A stretch of 64,000 nt of DNA. It comes from Kappaphycus alvarezii (lineage: Eukaryota; Rhodophyta; Florideophyceae; Gigartinales; Solieriaceae). A program made the position numbers and the translations under genes. Of this stretch, positions 33,101-44,549 are shown piece after piece. The stretch spans positions 1,364,001 through 1,428,000 of the forward strand of contig NADL03000002.1 of the NCBI GenBank assembly GCA_002205965.3. Reading direction: 5' to 3'. The notes below the pieces were generated by a model, which searched no databases, was not told the origin of the DNA, and saw only the letters and a list, made by a program, of their open reading frames with translations. Positions within the stretch are counted from its first letter, which is position 1; each line of letters opens with the position of its first letter.

Positions 33101-34850
33101 TTACACAAATCTGAAGCCACATCCTCGGATCGGTACCAACCTCCACAATCCCAACCTGTCTTTCAGATCATTACGTTGAAGTACAGAGCAGTGTCACCTC
33201 CCTTCCTGCATGGTTCTCTGTCTAGACTGTTTTTCTGCGATCAGCTGCGTTGTGTAAACTGTAGGCGCGAATGTAATTGGAGTTTCATGTGATTGTTACT
33301 ACTACGTAGACGAGTCTAGTGTCGACTATAAAGCCGCAAGTCAATGGTGCCTACTCTGCGTGCCTTTGCGGTGGCCGCATTCACACATCCGAGGCATTCT
33401 AGACCAATTGATGCATATGAAAGCGCCTTGAACACTTCTTGAAAAGTTACTACCCTCCTTCAGGAACAGTCTTACCCATCTAGATTGTTGCAACTTTCCT
33501 TCCCACCGATTTTATGTCGCTTTTTGTCCCTGACCTCAATGTCAACATCTTCTTCCTACGGATTCAAAACTACGTCTGCGTCAAGCCGTGGGCAGCTCAT
33601 ACAATCCTCATTTAAAACAGGAATCACTTCCTATCAAACCTCCGCTCTAATTCCAGTTATGTCATTCCTGTCCCTGGATTGCACATGGAAAGCGTTCATG
33701 CAACGGGTTTGTACGCAAGGGCCGGATAGGGCACTCCATTCCTCACTAAATCTCCTGGCGGCGGTGGGAAAGTCAATACTGTAAATTGAATTCCGAACTG
33801 CCTCAATACAACTACCACCGAACATTTCGGACAACTAAAGCCGCTCTACTGTACAGTAGAGTATTGTAAAGTACCTTTCACAACAGCGACACCTGTAAGA
33901 CATTCTATTGTACAGTACAGTACAGTCCCTAACAGTACTGTACAGTATGTGTCCTCCACCTGGCCGCTTAGCACAGTGCAGGAAATCGGTGATTACACAG
34001 CCCACAGGGAGCAAAAATAGCACTTAAATAAGGCCTCTGGGTGTTTCCGTCACATATTTAAGGTAAATGGAGGGGTTGAGTCCGATAATGGACTCAGATT
34101 TAAGACAGCTCAACCAGAAACAGTGATTTTTTAAAAAATGAACAGAATCCGAATTAAGTACATCCCTACGTACACGTATCTCATCGTTCGTCCTCCGATA
34201 AACGGCTGTTATAAGAGCATCTCCAACAGTAGGGTTCAAATCAAGAATGGTCCAATGCTTAACCGTATAGTCAGACCTGCAGTGTGCAGTACATGATATA
34301 CAGTACTGTACAGTATACTCAATGAAGTACAGTTTTTTCTAATGCTTGCAGTTATTCTACTTCAATTATTTTTAGAATGGACCGCCCAGTTCTATTCGTC
34401 GTCCCCAACGGTGCTTAGAGATTATCACCTGCACCTCCCATCATTCATACTACCCAGACCGCCCTAGACCCTCCCCCTCCCCCCCAGCCACTGCCCACCC
34501 TGGAAATTTCCATGTGTTTTAATTGCTGTCACTCCAGCTCGCTTTCGTCGCCGATCCGCCCCTTTGCAGCTCTGGTGCAACCACCCCTGGCCGCCCGCTC
34601 GTTCCGGACTCTCCGGAACGAACGCAAACTGTCGCTTCTCCCTGTCCGACGACTCTCCCGGCCTACCTACTACGGCAATAACTTTACGACAAGCACCCTT
34701 TCTGGTTGTCAGTAGCTCATTTTTTAAGCAAGGTTGAAATGCGTTCCACGACAAGTCCCTCAGAGGGTGCAGATTAAGGCGCAGCTTCCGGATTTCAAAA
34801 AAGAGGACTCAAACCGGAGATATTCTTCACAGACTCCTGCTCTCCAGCAA
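30105..34850. other. Gene-poor intergenic region with repeats
   Basis: No supported gene. It contains pentamer tracts (30150-30185, 30250-30270, 31770, 33840-33950, 34300-34320), an AT-rich stretch at 32030-32720 and the inverted repeat at 30971-31080. Short frames at 33485-33784 and 34464-34754 have no family features. Confidence 0.55.
30971..31080. repeat. Inverted repeat with 23-bp arms, MITE-like
   Basis: The left arm 30971-30996 and the reverse complement of 31058-31080 agree over 23 bases (ending ACTTTATGGCATCAATA) apart from a 3-base insertion in the left arm. The loop is about 61 bases. The arm sequence recurs singly at about 30356 and, diverged, at about 43675, so it belongs to a dispersed family. 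Confidence 0.8.
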
Positions 34851-36016
34851 AATCTTTGAGTACAGTTGATTGTAACAGACATTCTACCGCAAAAAGAATC
34901 CGGAACATAAATCCCAGTAGTCGATCTTCTTGTCGCGCGCGCGCAAGACCTCGACGCAGCGTTTCTGCATGGAATCCACCAAATCTTTGAGGGTGTCGGC
35001 GCTTATACTCCCCCATGCATCTCGGATGCAATCAGTCAATGATTTCACGTCCTGGAACTGATGTTGGTGGGCATAAACTCTCCGAACTAGTATATACCAT
35101 AGATTCTCCATCGGGTTCAGATCCGGAGAATACGCAGGCCATTCTAATACTGAAATACTATTGTCCCTGAGCCATTTTTTCGCAACAAGAGAACGATAGA
35201 TCGGGGATTTGTCTTTGCGTGAATGTCCAGCGTATCGGAAGATCCTAATGTAAACGGTAGAAGATTATCCTCGAGCTTCCGACAGTATTTCTCACCGTTT
35301 TGTTTTCCAGAAAAAAAAACCAGGGGAGACGTTTTGTTTCCCGCAAAACAACCCCGTACCATGACGCTCCGCCAACATTTTGCCTCCTTGGAAACCCCCC
35401 TTCTCTTTCCGTAGGTCATACCACTTGAACGCAAGACCATCGGAACCGTCAAGATTAAACGTATTTCGTCTGACCAGATGATAAGGTTCCATTTAGACTA
35501 AGGCCAAACCATCTTTTCCATTGCCCAAGCGCACCGAGATTTTTCGTGTCTATCTCGCATTGTCGGAGAGCGTTCAACTCGTTTGTAGCCTAAGTTCGCC
35601 GCCGTTTGAAGAACCTGGCGAATTCGCCAAAACCTGACGTTTAGTTGCAGAGCCTCGGCAATGTCGGAAGACCCCAATTCGCCTTTGCAAGCTTCACGAA
35701 AAATTTTCTTTTTCAGAATCAGAAAGCTTGGAATGCCTTCCGCCCCCATTTTTACTGTTATATCTCGATTGGTCACGAAGAAACGACGCAATTAACGTCC
35801 TAGACCGCCCTACTTCAAGAGCGATAGTCGCAATTGACCAACAGATAGCCTTATTTGCAACAATTTGCACTTTTTCGAGGTGGACAATCGCGGCTTTTTC
35901 GGCATATCTGCGGGGTCGGAATTCCTAATGAAGCTATCTGTGGGCTCTGGCTCCTTCAACAACTCATATAGCGTTACTGGGTAGCGTTTGATGCTAAAAG
36001 AATGAACATTCTGCAC
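34795..36016 (-). pseudogene. Tc1/mariner-type transposase, frameshifted
   Basis: Minus strand, in order from 36016: a start region MPKKPRLSTSKKCKLL (HTH), ITVKMGAEGIPS and LGSSDIAEALQL, then ERSPTMRDRHEKSRCAWA, WSDEIRLIL or, in the shifted frame, FNLDGSDGLAFKW, VMVRGCFAGNKTSPLVFF, and finally PMENLWYILVRRVYA with a helical tail. This is the Tc1 DDE/D layout: paired HTH motifs, first Asp in the WSDE block, last acidic residue in the PMENLW block. At least three frameshifts break it. Cut-and-paste transposase in origin, not active as read. Terminal inverted repeats were not located. Confidence 0.75.
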
Positions 36017-38714
36017 TCGAGAAGTGTTAAAGTGGAATTATTCCTAAAGTTTTTGCCAGGGGAGGGGCATTCATTGGTCAATATCTCTACAATCAGTGGC
36101 TCTTTCTGAAAATTGACTGCATAGTGGTAATTCACAGTCCCTAAGCGACGTTTAGCAGAACTCTTTTCATCTTTGCATAAAAACTGACCAATTGACGACG
36201 AGAAAAGGTAGATGAATCATTGCGTTTGGGTGAATCTAACACTCTTGATTCTGGTAAGGCTTTCTGTACGGCGGTTGTTGCTCGATTTGCGAATAAATAC
36301 CTTTGCTCACCAACTCACTATGAAATCAAAGGTATAGAGACCTCATTCGGAAAAATAGGGTGTTCTGGCTTACTTGGGTAGCTCGACTGTTCTTGATGAG
36401 ACTGGGATGCATGCACAGGCTCTCCAAGGAACAATGAATGGCAACGAAGGGTCTCTAAGTCTGCGTATGGAAGCAATTTGCGACTTGGATTTATGGATAT
36501 GGCACCTATCGTTTGGGTATCTAGGGTAATGACCTTAATATTCCAAAAGTCAGTACACACTTCAGCAACTTTCTATACGTCACCTTTACTCTCGTGAGGG
36601 CTCAATACAATTGTGTAGGGAAGAATATAAATGATTTTACTATATTGTAGTGCAATGCGTTAAATCGTACGTTCTCTCCGTTATTACGGATGGGCCTATA
36701 GTCAATGAAACGAAACGAAACGACGCAAAGACCCACAGGGCTTTCGAGTTAAGCTCTTCTCTTTAAGCTCTTTGCAGTGCCGAAGCTCAGAGAATTGCCT
36801 GAAGGCGAGCGAGGTTGTGGGGCAGAATGAAGAGGGTTTATAAGAGGGCGCAAAAAGAGTGTGGAACGTATCTTTGCTGTTCTCTTCAAGAGGTTAAACG
36901 TTATTTATATTCCATCCAGATTTTGGTACAGTGAGACATATGCGTGGTTGTCGAGGCATGCTGTATCCTTCGCAATATTTTAGTGGAAAAACTTCCTAAT
37001 GAATATGTTGTAATTGGAATAGGAAAGTTAAGAGATCACTAAAGAGAGGGTTCTGATTCATTTATAGAAGACGTTCCATCAGAAATGCTTCAAAATGAAT
37101 CAAGAGAAGATGTAGCACATGCACTACAACGATACCACCCTACTCGAAATATTCAGAATCTCTTTAGCGATGGTCTCCTTAAGAACGCGTTGATAGACCA
37201 TACTGATTCGATGTAGCATAAAATAGTATTACTGATTGATGTTTATTAACTAAAGAGCTCAGTGACTGACACACGTTTCACTTTCTCCTCAAGATCATCG
37301 GTTGAATTATTATCAGCGTCAACTCCTTCAAACGAGTCACGATCCCTCTCCTTGGCACATCTTCTAAGGTCCTTAATATCATCCAGAGAAGTACTATTAA
37401 TTTCTCGTCATCTCTCTCAGCACGCACTTCTGCTCAATTTCCATGAATTTCTTAATATACTCTAGATCATTCCCATGCATTGCAAATAGGGATATCCGAT
37501 AACTACGTTCCTCAACAGCTAAAGAATTATTGGATATTTCATCGTCACTTCTGCTCTGCTTCACAAGCCCCTCTATAGCCTCCGCACCTCTATGTAAAGC
37601 ATATTTGACCTACATCATTTCAACAGCTTTTTTGAGCCTTCGCGGCACAGCTTTTTCTCTGATGAGGGGTGCCCCTTAATCGGAGAGTATTTCTCCCTCT
37701 TCACAATATTTTGCAGTACTTCACTACTAAAGTTGGGTCTAATGACATCAAAGTCAATTGAAATGCTCCCTTCCTTCTGGGGAGTAACGTTTTGACGGTA
37801 GAGGCTTTTTTTCGTTATTGAGATTGTTTTAACTCCTTGATTCATTAGGTGCCAAAGACGGATATCCCTTGGCCATACACTAAAGTTGAGGAATATAAAT
37901 GGGTTGCCAGGACTGACACCATCATCACCAAAATACCGGTATATCGACCGCTTTTAATCATTGATGTCTAGCCGGCAGTTAAAGATTGCGGTTGCAGCTT
38001 GTAGATAGTCGTGTTCTGTCGGATTGCCTGTCAAATCCAGTACCTTCAACTTCTGATAACCCTATGAACACAATGAACGCTTTATTAATGCGTTTAAAGC
38101 GTTGAGACACCGCAGATCTAACTCTTTCCTTTGCTTTGCTGTCCGCCGTGCTTTTGTTTGTGCAGAACTAGAAGCTGTTTGTAGACATTTGCTAGTCGAA
38201 ACTCGAAGACATCTGCCTTCATTCCTTTTCCGCTTTTTGCGTCTTCCGACGCCTTGAGAAGGCTTTGCAAGCCCACAGATTCTCGTCGTGTGTCCATTCC
38301 TTTCCCTCTCCCATTATGATCGGTTGGTGAGAAGTGATGGAACCCGATTAGGATTGCAGTTCTAGTGTTGTCAAAGTAGGGAATGAAATGAGCTGTCAAT
38401 TGGGGCATTCATTCCCTGAACCGCTCATGATGTGTTTGGGTAGCAATAATGGCCCTTCCCAGTAACAGTGTCCAATGCTGTTTGGGTTGTTTGCGGGAAT
38501 TTGCAACCCAGATTCAAGATTCAGAATCAGGATGACACTTTGGATCTTTCATTGGACCTTGCATTGGATCCGCAATTATAGGGTCCAAATCAGGCTGATT
38601 TGGAACGAAATTACCTCTAAAAAAGAACTGTCCAATTCAATTCCAAAAAATGGATTGGACTTTTTGCCATTTCTATATCAACACATGGTCCAAAAAATGG
38701 ATTGGACCGTACTT
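36017..38714. other. Unassigned region with degenerate minus-strand ORFs
   Basis: Minus frames at 36318-36560, 37615-37845 and 38118-38408 look protein-like (mixed composition, e.g. AGAISINPSRKLLPYADLE in spirit, and VFEFRLANVYKQLLVLHKQK), suggesting one decayed minus-strand ORF, perhaps of a transposon. I recognise no family. Around 38520-38700 are repeated ATTGGAC words. Confidence 0.35.
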
Positions 38715-40773
38715 CAGTGATCCCCCGCTATAAGATTCCCCCTCATAATGATGTTAACGCTATAAGAATGCAGATCCTATCCACCAAGGTGGTTCCATCG
38801 AATCAAGCCTGGAAACGCAACTTGGAAGAATGAAGCATATAAGAATGCCGAACACCGTTTCCCTTCGTTTTGGCCCGTAAACCAGGTATTCTATGAAACA
38901 TGAAATGGTTGCTAAAAGAATATCGCAAATACCCGCCAATTCTAGACCTACTTCACCCTAATTCGGCCGTGAAATAAGCCTACAGTGCTTGGTTCACCTC
39001 ATGTCCTCCCGCGTTTTTCTAAGTAACTTTACATCCTACGTATTATAAATCCCCAGCGACTTCTCACCTGCATTGCTTTGTCTCCAATTCCGAGATGCCT
39101 TCAACTCGTCAGACCCTAACGAGAGCCCAAAAAATGCGATCTGTGCAGAGCATGCCCGACGCACTAGAGCATCAGCTCCAGCAGATCAAAAAGCCATGGT
39201 GCAGTGGGCAAAGACAAAGTTTTGCCTTTTGCGTCCACCGCCTCAGCCCTTTATTTCCCGCGTCTTAAGGAACGGAATAACTTCTGCGAAAGATGACGGA
39301 TGTCGAATTCGACATGGAGCTTGTCCGGAGTTTGAATCGGCGCTTCACACTTGGATTGTAGCGCAGTTTGCTGCCCGTCGAGCCATTACGGGTGATATCG
39401 TCGTAGCTTCTGGGCGGCTAATTCTGAAGGAAATGAATGATGGGCTGCCCGCCGCAGAGAAAATATCGCTCAAGCTCAGCAAGGGATGGCTTTACAGATT
39501 TCAACAGCGTCATAGACTGAGATCAGTCAAGTCATATGGAGAAAGTGGTGATGCAGGTGACTCTACCATTTCCAGAGGTCTTTCCGAGCTGCGAGAGATT
39601 GTGAAACAATATCCGCCTCGCAATCGCTTTAATGCGGACGAGTTTGGACTCTTTTACAGAATGGCGCCGAAAGAACAATTACTAGCACACCTCTCCCAGG
39701 TATAAAAAGCAGAAAGTACGTTTATCTTACTTGGCGTGCGCAAGTAGTGATGTCTGAGATCGAATTCCGTTGCTTGTCATCGGCAACTCCAAGTGTCCAA
39801 GATCATTTACAAGACCACAGGGCAAGAACACGGTTTTGATTACCATTTCAACAAGAAGGCATGGACGACAGCTGATATTTTATGTATTGGCTTATGCGAT
39901 TCTAAACCTTTATCAAGAAGAGTGGAGCTCAGCGCAAAGTTTTTCTTTTGCTCGATAATGCAAGCTGTCATGGGAATGACAGTTGTCTTTCTGTCTTTGA
40001 AAATGTTAAAGTCCATTTCCTACCTCCTAACACAACGTCGAAACTTCAGCTAATGGATGCCGCATTATGGCTTCTATAAAAGCTCGCTAAAGGCAATTTC
40101 AATATGAACAAGCATTGGACACCATAGATGCTAATGTAGGAGACATCTACAAAGTCGACCAACTTAGCGCAATGAAAGTGTTGCGAAACATTTGGCGTGG
40201 GATCCCTAATTCGGTTTCCTGGAATTGCTGGTTGCACACAAAGCTAATGGATGGTGCTCGGGGTCGGGCTCTTGAGGAGGAGGAAAAAGACCTCGCGACT
40301 CAAGTAACTGACATGGTAAATCAACTTTTACCCGCAGCAATGAGGGGAATTTCTATCTCAAGTATCCTAAATCCTGCGGAGGATAATCACTGCATTGGTT
40401 CCGCAAATGTTAGCGATTTAGCCGCTGATGCTGTTGAAAAATGTTTTGGGACTCAAAGATGCTGAGGAAGCTCAGGATACTAATTATGACTTCATAGAAA
40501 CATTGTCTATAGAGGACAAACTTAGGTGCATCGTGGTGACAAAACGCCTTACCAAGAGCGAGAATGACATCCCCCCTAGTGCAACCAATGCACTAAGTCA
40601 TTTGCAGTGCAGCTTGAAGCGCCGGAAGGTCGCTAGCATGCCTCAAAGCCATTTTAAGGACTTTTTCTCCAACTAGTAAAAGTTTCCTGAATGTTCCCTC
40701 GCTTTATTCTTAATGCGCTTATAAGAATGCAAAACCCGTCCGCTGTGCTTATCCTTATACCGAGGGATCATTG
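38715..40773 (+). mobile_element. Tigger/pogo-like DNA transposon with inverted ends
   Basis: The left end starts CAGTGATCCCCCGCTATAAG; the reverse complement of the right end reads CAATGATCCCTCGGTATAAG, matching 17 of 20. CAGTG with CCCCGCTATAAG is typical of pogo/Tigger/Fot1-type ends. The right end is followed by TA, as expected for this superfamily; on the left, TT stands in the place of TA. The motif TATAAGAATGC recurs inside both ends (38752, 38839, 40720). The transposase ORF lies between. Confidence 0.78.
39073..40675 (+). pseudogene. Tigger/jerky-like (CENP-B HTH, DDE_1) transposase, frameshifted
   Basis: The first frame (39073-39705) has a degenerate HTH, CRIRHGACPEFESALHTWI (CENP-B-type HTH), LSKGWLYRFQQRHRLRS and NRFNADEFGLFYRMAP, where the Asp of NADE is the first catalytic residue. 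A shifted frame (39793-40053) carries NKKAWTTADI and a damaged LLLDNA region. Further frames give IYKVDQLSAMKVLRNIW and an acidic tail to 40675. Order and length fit pogo-like transposases. Frameshifts near 39705, 39960, 40060 and 40440 make it non-functional as read. Confidence 0.75.
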
Positions 40774-40843
40774 TATTTGATACAGTTGAAGATGTTCTAA
40801 CGAATCAATGCAGACTACGTATCACTTAACTAGACTAGCGAAG

Positions 40844-41297
40844 AAGAAGACTTTACCAATCAGGAAAGGGGGGACCTAGCGGCCCTCAAAGGGGGAAAAA
40901 TCTATCCGAGCCAGGAGCGGTTTAGTTGTCGTCGGTTGATCGCGACAGAAGTTCGTTGTTGTATGAGCGAGCCGATAGTCGTGAACAAGCGATCGCGCTC
41001 GAAGGCAGGGCTACTGCCTTTCCGTAGAGCGATGTACTCAGCAATTCTGGACAGACCTTGTTCGGCACCGGGACCGGCAGACCCGTATATATCGAAAGCC
41101 ATCGGGTGGAAGTCGATACGTAGTTCGGCGCAGAGGTGGCCATAGCGGAGAGATTTCGCGCGTTTAGATGCAGTAAGGGCAGCGAGGGGCGTGTGGATCC
41201 GCTGTTGGTCGTATGGAGCGGAGGGGGCTGATGACAGTGACGTCGTAGCCCTGCGGCACGGGAGAGAACAACTGGTCATCATCGATGTACATGTCGA
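40844..41297 (-). mobile_element. 3' part of interrupted RLE-type LINE (outer copy)
   Basis: Minus strand. It encodes the end of the endonuclease domain (GYDVTVISP), the DFHPMAFDIYGSAGPG block and the C-terminus ending NRSWLG, then a (CTT)n-type tail at about 40844-40855. It is continuous with 43402-43603, from which it is separated by the inner LINE copy. The 11-base word GACTAGCGAAG at 40833-40843 is repeated at 43604-43614 and is the target duplication of the outer copy. Confidence 0.85.
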
Positions 41298-43401
41298 TGT
41301 TCTCCGACGCTTCATCTGCCTCGTCGTTCGGCGCTTGTCGACACAACCCACCGTCGTCTCTTATTTCCTTCCTCACCAGCTCGCCGTCGGAGTCCGCCAC
41401 GGAACAGAAGCCATCATTCATGCGACACGGTTCTCTCCACCCGCCCTGACAGCGCCAGCTTCGCTCTCCTTCAAATTGACGCGTCAAACGCGTTCACAAA
41501 ATCGAGCGCCACAACATTCTGCTCGAGACGGCCAAGCATATCCCCGACCTCGCCCGGTTTGTGCACTACTTGTATGGAGGTGATTCCACGCTCATGTTCG
41601 GTTCACACATCCTGCACAGTCGCACAGGCACCCACCAGGGAGATCCGCTCGGAAGCATCCTGTTCGCCCTTGGCATCCATCCATTGGTCACCCAGCTCTC
41701 ATCACGCTTTCCCGCCATACGCCTAAACGCTTGGTTCGCCGACGACGGTACCGTCATCGTCCCTGTCAACCTCGCTTCTGAGGTTCTCCGCTTCATCTCA
41801 GACCGTGGAAAGCCACTCGGGTTCTCTATCAACATGGCGAAAACAACGCTATGGCGTCCTGGCCCGGATCCCCTCCCCGCGTCCCTTCGGTGTGCCATAC
41901 CCTGCACGATACGTTCCACAATTCCGTGACAGTCCTCGGATCCCCAATCGGCACCCCTCAAAGCTGCCAGTCTTTTCTTGCCTCCCGCGTACATGCCATT
42001 TCCGAGGTTTGGTCGCGCATCTCCGGATTGAATGACCCTCAACTGGGCTACCAACTACTGACACTGTGCCAGTTCCTGCCGCCTGATCTATGTTCTTCGC
42101 TGCACCCCGCCGCATCTCACTCTTTCCGGAGCTCAAACCTTTGACTCTGGAATGCGAAGGGTGTTCGAAGACATGCACCGTCGTCTCCCAGACAGTGCCT
42201 GGCTCACCGCCCAGCTTCCACTACGTATGGGAGGGCTCGGACTTCCCCTAACCGAAACCATCGCAGAGGCATGCTACGCTGGCTCTGTTCTCTCCTCCTA
42301 CCCACTTCTTCGCCTCCTCCTCGGTGATTGCTTCGACGTCTCGCCCTTGATCTCAACGCCTCTCGCCTCTATCCGGGCCAAATACAGCCTCCCGACAGTT
42401 TCTCCCCCCCCGCCGTCCTTGCTGGCCTCCGCGCCTCTTCTTCCCCCGGCCTGTCTGACTTCCAGACAACCGCTACTGCTGAGATCACAAAGGCGCTTCG
42501 CGCCAAACTTCTCTCTTCCGTCGACCTCTCTCCTCCGAAGGCTCCCGGCTACTCCGCCGCCTAGCTTCCGTCGCTTCTTCCCACGCCTCCCGTCCCTTTC
42601 ACAACCTCCCGCAGAGCCATCTCGGTACCCGGGCCGCTCCTGAAGTATGGCGAACCATGGTTTGCCTCCGTCTTGGTGTCCCCATCTTCTCTGGCACACA
42701 ACCCTGCACCTATTGCGCCGCCGCCCACTTCCGCACTGTCCCCACCCTGGATTCCTACGGACACCATGCCTCTGTCTGTCCCTGCGCCGACGGCTCCATT
42801 CGGCGCCACAATTGTGTTCGCGACCGCCTCATTTCCGAGGTATCACGCTTATCAATTGGGATTCGCCCTGTCCGGGAATGGACCTTCCCGCAAGACTTGC
42901 CCCGACCCTCCAACTCCCGCCGCCGCCTCGACATCTACATCGATGATGTCCAGTTCTCTCCCGTCCCGCAGGGCTACGACGTCACTGTCATCAGCCCCCA
43001 CTCCGCTCCATACGCCCAACAGCGGATTCACACGCCCCTCGCTGCCCTTACTGCATCTGAGCGCGCGAAATCTCTCCGCTATGGCCACCTCTGCGCCGAA
43101 CTACGTATCGACTTCCACCCGATGGCTTTCGATATATACGGGTCTGCCGGTCCCGGTGCCGAACGAGGTCTGTCCAGAATTGCTGAGTACATCGCTCTAC
43201 GAAAGGCAGTAGCCCTGCCTTCGAGCGCGATCGCTTGTTCACGATTATCAGTTCGCTCATACAACAACGAACTTCTGTCGCGATCAACCGACGACAACTC
43301 AACCGCTCCTGGCTCGGATAGATTTTTCCCCTTTTGAGGGCCGCTAGCCCCCCCTTTCCTGCTTGGTAAAGTCTTCTTCTTCTTCTTCTCTTCTTTCTTC
43401 T
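41298..43401 (+). mobile_element. RLE-type LINE inserted into another copy (inner copy)
   Basis: A 5'-truncated non-LTR retrotransposon flanked by the 16-base target duplication TCGATGTACATGTCGA at 41282-41297 and 43402-43417. Plus-strand frames give, in order, reverse transcriptase (THQGDPLGSILFALGIHP; WFADDG at 41735-41749), the thumb region, a zinc motif CTYC...GHHASVC...RRHN (from 42705), the restriction-like endonuclease core GYDVTVISP (about 42970-43000) and DFHPMAFDIYGSAGPG. The 3' end is a CTT-rich tail (about 43370-43401). Frames shift near 41930, 42145 and 42650. Such elements copy themselves by target-primed reverse transcription; this one would need a full-length helper. Confidence 0.88.
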
Positions 43402-43603
43402 TCGATGTACATGTCGACGCGGCGGCGGGAGTTGGAGGGTCGGGGCAAGTCTTGCGGGAAGGTCCATTCCCGGACAGGGCGAATCCAATTGATAAGCGTG
43501 ATACCTCGGAAATGAGGCGGTCGCGAACACAATTGTGGCGCCGAATGGAGCCGTCGGCGCAGGGACAGACAGAGGCGTGGTGTCCGTAGGAATCCAGGGT
43601 TGG
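43402..43603 (-). mobile_element. 5' part of interrupted RLE-type LINE (outer copy)
   Basis: Minus-strand segment encoding the zinc-motif to endonuclease junction (FRGITLINW, REWTFPQDLPRPSNSRRR) and stopping exactly at the target word used by the inner copy; the protein resumes at 41297 downward. The outer copy was itself 5'-truncated at 43603, where its target duplication GACTAGCGAAG follows. Confidence 0.85.
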
Positions 43604-43668
43604 GACTAGCGAAGGCTCGCAGTACTTACAGTACTGTAATACTGCCTGCGACTGGGCCAGATAGTGAG

Positions 43669-43780
43669 AGAGTACTTTGTGGCATAGGTAAAATGGGTGT
43701 CTGCTGCAGGATCCGACTATATTGCTAGCTAAGAGCTAGCCAGGTGGTCCACGTCGGCCACGTGCAGCGACAGTCTCTAT
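43669..43780 (-). repeat. LINE 3'-terminal block shared with 30351-30420
   Basis: About 65 bases with CAGGATCCGACTATATTGCT in common with 30351-30420. On the minus strand the flanking bases resemble the last codons of the RLE-LINE family seen at 55094-55411 (CTW/CLTW pattern). It is interpreted as a short 3'-end remnant. Confidence 0.55.
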
Positions 43781-43857
43781 CCCCACTTCACATTTCTCGT
43801 TTATAGGTCACCTTTACCCCCTCTCTATTAATTCCCGCCCACACAATCCAAACCAGC

Positions 43858-44529
43858 GTGCATCTTACGCCACAAATTTCCACTTGCGACCTACCCACGC
43901 GCTCACCGGAAAGTCAACACTCCAACAAAAAAAAAAACCGCCATGATCCTCTACGCAGAAACGACCTTGACACCGCTATACTCCTCAACAAAGAGGCTCC
44001 CCACGAAGGACCCATTGGCCACCGCTTTGACCGATTAAGGTGGCTCAATGGAACAATTGTGGCCTCACAACTTCTTTACCATCCATTCACTCACTTTCGC
44101 CAGCCAGCCAATCGAGAATGCTTATCTTCAAGGACATCCGTGTTGACGCAGCGCCACTACTGTGCCTTGTCTGACTCCACGCAACAGTTTCACAGAATCC
44201 CCCACGCCGCACTAATATCAACAATCACCCCCTGTGGCGGCGCTGAGACCGCTGTCCGACCTTGGCTCAACAAGAACATTTACCATGCGTGTAACACCTT
44301 GCACCCACCTACCAATTCAATCTTACACATCTTCACACTCACATTGGACTCATCTACCCGTGTCTCCGGAGCCTACGTACGCCCGAGATTCCCCGTCCAA
44401 TTGTTCCCAGCTTTAGTCAACGACATCATCCACCATTACCCATCGCATGAAATTCTAGCAGGAAATCTGGACGCGCGATCGCCTGGCTGGGACTCTATCG
44501 CCAGCCCACTGGAACAAGCTGCTGTATGA
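43858..44529 (+). pseudogene. LINE apurinic-type endonuclease domain ORF
   Basis: An open frame of 223 codons. The second half reads GGAETAVRPWL, then a beta strand with SILHIFTLTLDSS, GAYVRPRFPVQLFPAL, and EILAGNLDARSPGWDS. This matches the EEP endonuclease of APE-type non-LTR elements, where the usual block is GDLNARSP.WDS. The first half (NDLDTAILLNKEAP) resembles its strand around the QE motif. The catalytic D of GDLN is replaced by N (AGNLD), so activity is doubtful. No reverse transcriptase follows in frame; a different LINE begins about 30 bp later. Confidence 0.6.
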
Positions 44530-44549
44530 GCGGTCCACAAGTCACGGTT

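Noticed and set aside
42298-42699. Minus-strand ORFs across 41.5-43.1 kb
   Set aside because: They are shadows of the plus-strand LINE reverse transcriptase and endonuclease region.
40844-43603. Simple palindromic assembly error as explanation for the inverted LINE segments
   Set aside because: The segments are not mirror images of one sequence: they differ in bases and each is bounded by its own target duplication, which supports real nested insertion.
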